The notes beneath the pieces are model-generated. The model did no database searches, had not been told where the DNA came from, and saw only the letters and a program-made list of their open reading frames with translations. Position numbers and translations under genes: made by a program. DNA of 35,007 bases from Pseudomonadota bacterium (lineage in GTDB: Bacteria; Pseudomonadota; Gammaproteobacteria; Xanthomonadales; Xanthomonadaceae). This document shows, piece by piece, positions 33,211-35,007 of this stretch. The DNA lies in the NCBI GenBank assembly GCA_023430045.1, contig JAEZCF010000111.1:1-35007 (forward strand), read 5' to 3'. How positions within the stretch are numbered: position 1 is the stretch's first letter; every line of letters starts with the position of its first letter.

Positions 33211-34743
33211 TCACAGATCGAACTTGATGCCCTGCGCCAGCGGCAGCGAATCCGAATAGTTGATGGTGTTGGTCTGCCGACGCATGTACACCTTCCACGC
33301 ATCCGAACCGGATTCGCGGCCACCGCCGGTGTCCTTCTCGCCGCCGAACGCGCCACCGATCTCCGCACCGGAGGTGCCGATGTTGATGTTGGCGATGCCG
33401 CAATCGCTGCCTGCCGCCGACAGGAAGCGCTCGGCGGTCTTCAGGTTCTGCGTGAAGATCGACGACGACAGGCCCTGCGGCACGCCGTTCTGCATGTCGA
33501 TCGCCTCGTCCAGGGTGTCATAGGGCATCACGTAAAGAATCGGCGCGAAGGTCTCATGCTGCACCACCTCGTCGCTGTTCTTCAGCCCGGTCACGATGGC
33601 CGGCAGCACGAAGTTGCCCGCACGATCAATGCGCGTACCGCCGGTTTCAACAGTGCCGCCGCTGGCCTTGGCCTTTTCGATGGACGCCAGGAACTGCTGC
33701 ACGGCCCCTTCGCTGTTCAGCGGGCCCATCAGGTTGGCCGGGTCGGTCGGGTCGCCGATCTTGCCTTCCACCTGCCTGTACGCCTTGATCAGGGTGGCCA
33801 GCACGTCCTGGTAGATGGAACGGTGCACGATCAGGCGGCGGGTGGTGGTGCAGCGCTGGCCGGCGGTGCCGACCGCACCGAACACGATGCCCGGCACGGC
33901 CAGTTTCAGGTCGGCGGTCTCATCCAGGATGATCGCGTTGTTGCCGCCCAGCTCCAGCAGGCAGCGGCCCAGGCGTCGGGCAACCTTCTCGTTCACCGTG
34001 CGGCCCACCGCAGTGGAACCGGTGAAGCTGATCAGCGGCACGCGACGGTCATCCACCATCTTTTCCGACAGGGCGGTGCCGGCATCGTTGACCAGGAAGA
34101 AGATGTCCGGGAAACCGGCTTCGCGCAGCGCGTCGTTGCAGATGCGCATCGAAGCGATGGCGGTCAGCGGGGTCTTGTTGGACGGTTTCCAGATGCAGAT
34201 ATCGCCGCAGATGGCCGCCAGGAACGCGTTCCAGCTCCACACTGCCACCGGGAAGTTGAAGGCCGAGATGATGCCGACCACGCCCAGCGGGTGGTACTGC
34301 TCGTACATGCGGTGCCCGGGGCGCTCGGAATGCATCGTGTAGCCGTACAGCATGCGGCTCTGGCCCACGGCGAAATCGGCGATGTCGATCATCTCCTGCA
34401 CTTCGCCGTCGCCTTCCGGCTTGCTCTTGCCCATTTCCAGCGCGACCAGCGAACCCAGCGCATCCTTGTTGGCGCGCAGCGCCTCGCCGCACAGGCGCAC
34501 GGCCTCACCGCGACGCGGCGCCGGGGTGGTGCGCCACACCTTGAACGCCTCCTGGGCGCGGGCGATGACGGTCTCGTATTCATCTTCGGTGGTGGAGCGG
34601 ACCTGCGCGATCGCCTCCCCGGTGGTCGGGTTGACCGGAGTGATCAGCTCGCCGCCGGTGGCGGTGGACCACTCGCCGTTGCCCAGATAGGTACCAGCGT
34701 TGGTCGCGTCCAGGCCCAAGGCCGTGAGCAGCTCGGAAGACAT
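33211..34743 (-). CDS. ALDH7-family aldehyde dehydrogenase (piperideine-6-carboxylate / aminoadipate semialdehyde type)
   Basis: Cytoplasmic NAD-dependent dehydrogenase of 510 aa, resembling antiquitin and bacterial AmaB, which oxidise alpha-aminoadipate semialdehyde in lysine degradation. IISAFNFPVAVWSWNAFLAA with GVVG is the ALDH7 signature. WKPSNKTPLT binds the cofactor, ISFTGSTAVGRTV is the glycine loop, Glu264 is in LLELGGNNA, and the nucleophile Cys298 is in GTAGQRCTTTRR. The ATG at 34743 has CAGGAG seven bases upstream; the frame stays open far beyond through repeat DNA and is not used there. It is probably first in a minus-strand transcript running toward pyrD. The amaB assignment is likely but not proven by the sequence alone. 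Confidence 0.93.
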   Translation of the reverse strand: MSSELLTALGLDATNAGTYLGNGEWSTATGGELITPVNPTTGEAIAQVRSTTEDEYETVIARAQEAFKVWRTTPAPRRGEAVRLCGEALRANKDALGSLVALEMGKSKPEGDGEVQEMIDIADFAVGQSRMLYGYTMHSERPGHRMYEQYHPLGVVGIISAFNFPVAVWSWNAFLAAICGDICIWKPSNKTPLTAIASMRICNDALREAGFPDIFFLVNDAGTALSEKMVDDRRVPLISFTGSTAVGRTVNEKVARRLGRCLLELGGNNAIILDETADLKLAVPGIVFGAVGTAGQRCTTTRRLIVHRSIYQDVLATLIKAYRQVEGKIGDPTDPANLMGPLNSEGAVQQFLASIEKAKASGGTVETGGTRIDRAGNFVLPAIVTGLKNSDEVVQHETFAPILYVMPYDTLDEAIDMQNGVPQGLSSSIFTQNLKTAERFLSAAGSDCGIANINIGTSGAEIGGAFGGEKDTGGGRESGSDAWKVYMRRQTNTINYSDSLPLAQGIKFDL

Positions 34744-34887
34744 GCAGACTCCTGTTTCGTTGCGGTGTTTTGATGCCGCCGCAGGCGAAGCAGGGGTGCG
34801 GCGAGCGAAGCCGTTCATGGTAACAGAGGGGCTGGAGCGGCCATGGTGCGCTGCGATGGGGGTCCGGAGGGCGGGGTAGCTCCCGAT

Positions 34888-34910
34888 TGCCGACCATGGG
34901 TCGGCACTAC
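34888..34910 (-). repeat. SMAG variant element
   Basis: The minus strand reads GTAGTGCCGACC then CATGGTCGGCA, a 23-bp GTAG-headed palindrome of the same subtype as the pair at 33149-33203. It lies 144 bases upstream of the ALDH7 start. Confidence 0.85.
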
Positions 34911-34987
34911 CCGTCAGGTTCGGTGGTCCCGACCAGGTTCCGTGGGTTCGACCAGGTTCGGTGGGGCCGACCAGGATCGGTGGGTGA
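34911..34987. repeat. 19-bp tandem repeat, four imperfect units
   Basis: Units at 34911-34929, 34930-34948, 34949-34967 and 34968-34987 follow the pattern CGACCAGGTTCGGTGGG plus two or three variable bases. The central units differ at a few positions. The array runs directly from the SMAG element to the terminal hairpin and has no coding character. Confidence 0.75.
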
Positions 34988-35004
34988 CGACCGTTGGTCG
35001 TCAC
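34984..35004. repeat. Hairpin at the right window edge
   Basis: A perfect 9-bp inverted repeat GTGACGACC-GTT-GGTCGTCAC ends three bases before the window end. It resembles a SMAG stem without the GTAG head. Its place at the very end suggests the assembly stopped in repeats here. Confidence 0.65.
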
Positions 35005-35007
35005 TGT

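Overview
The window is high-GC DNA, most likely a whole contig from a Stenotrophomonas-type member of the Lysobacterales. Three things support this. At least sixteen GTAG-headed palindromes match the SMAG (REP-type) repeats known from Stenotrophomonas maltophilia. There is a very large Xanthomonas/Caulobacter-type TonB receptor. The right end is a housekeeping block (murB, pyrD, ALDH7). The first 30 bases are not genomic: they match the Nextera/Tn5 sequencing adapter at 28 of 30 positions, so the first gene is cut by the contig edge.

Layout. (1) 31-4718: truncated SDR; a MocR regulator and CaiB-type CoA transferase operon on the minus strand; then a divergent PaaI-like thioesterase and a VOC protein. 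(2) 4804-5811: a secreted GH43 glycosidase. (3) 5951-17445: a catabolic cluster. It holds a thiolase and an SDR of the multifunctional beta-oxidation type (minus), divergent from a TonB receptor, an acyl-CoA ligase and a Tat-exported serine hydrolase (plus). A TetR regulator and a minus-strand operon of a Spinster-like MFS permease and an exported type-B carboxylesterase follow. The two main promoter regions carry the same 22-bp palindrome, ATTCAY-N10-RTGAAT, each one base before a TTGAC -35. I read this as one regulon, probably under the local TetR, for taking up and cleaving an ester and activating the released acid for CoA-dependent chain shortening. The substrate is unknown. (4) 17738-19888: an AraC regulator divergent from an aldo/keto reductase. 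(5) 19993-27115: a glycan-utilisation operon of TonB receptor, lipoprotein EEP phosphatase and GH92 alpha-mannosidase. Its upstream 12-mer ATCGATCTAAAC also lies upstream of the distant GH43 gene, suggesting joint control.

(6) 27443-34743: one orphan ORF, then a minus-strand block read from the right: ALDH7-type dehydrogenase, an SDR broken by one TAG codon, a DUF4190-like membrane protein, a methyltransferase, pyrD, murB and an EamA transporter. SMAG repeats crowd the gaps here and at 14.3-14.5 kb. In four genes the stop codon is formed by the GTAG (or GTAA) head of a repeat. The right end holds 19-bp tandem repeats and a hairpin, consistent with an assembly break in repeats.

All functional calls rest on motifs read by eye. 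No database search was possible.
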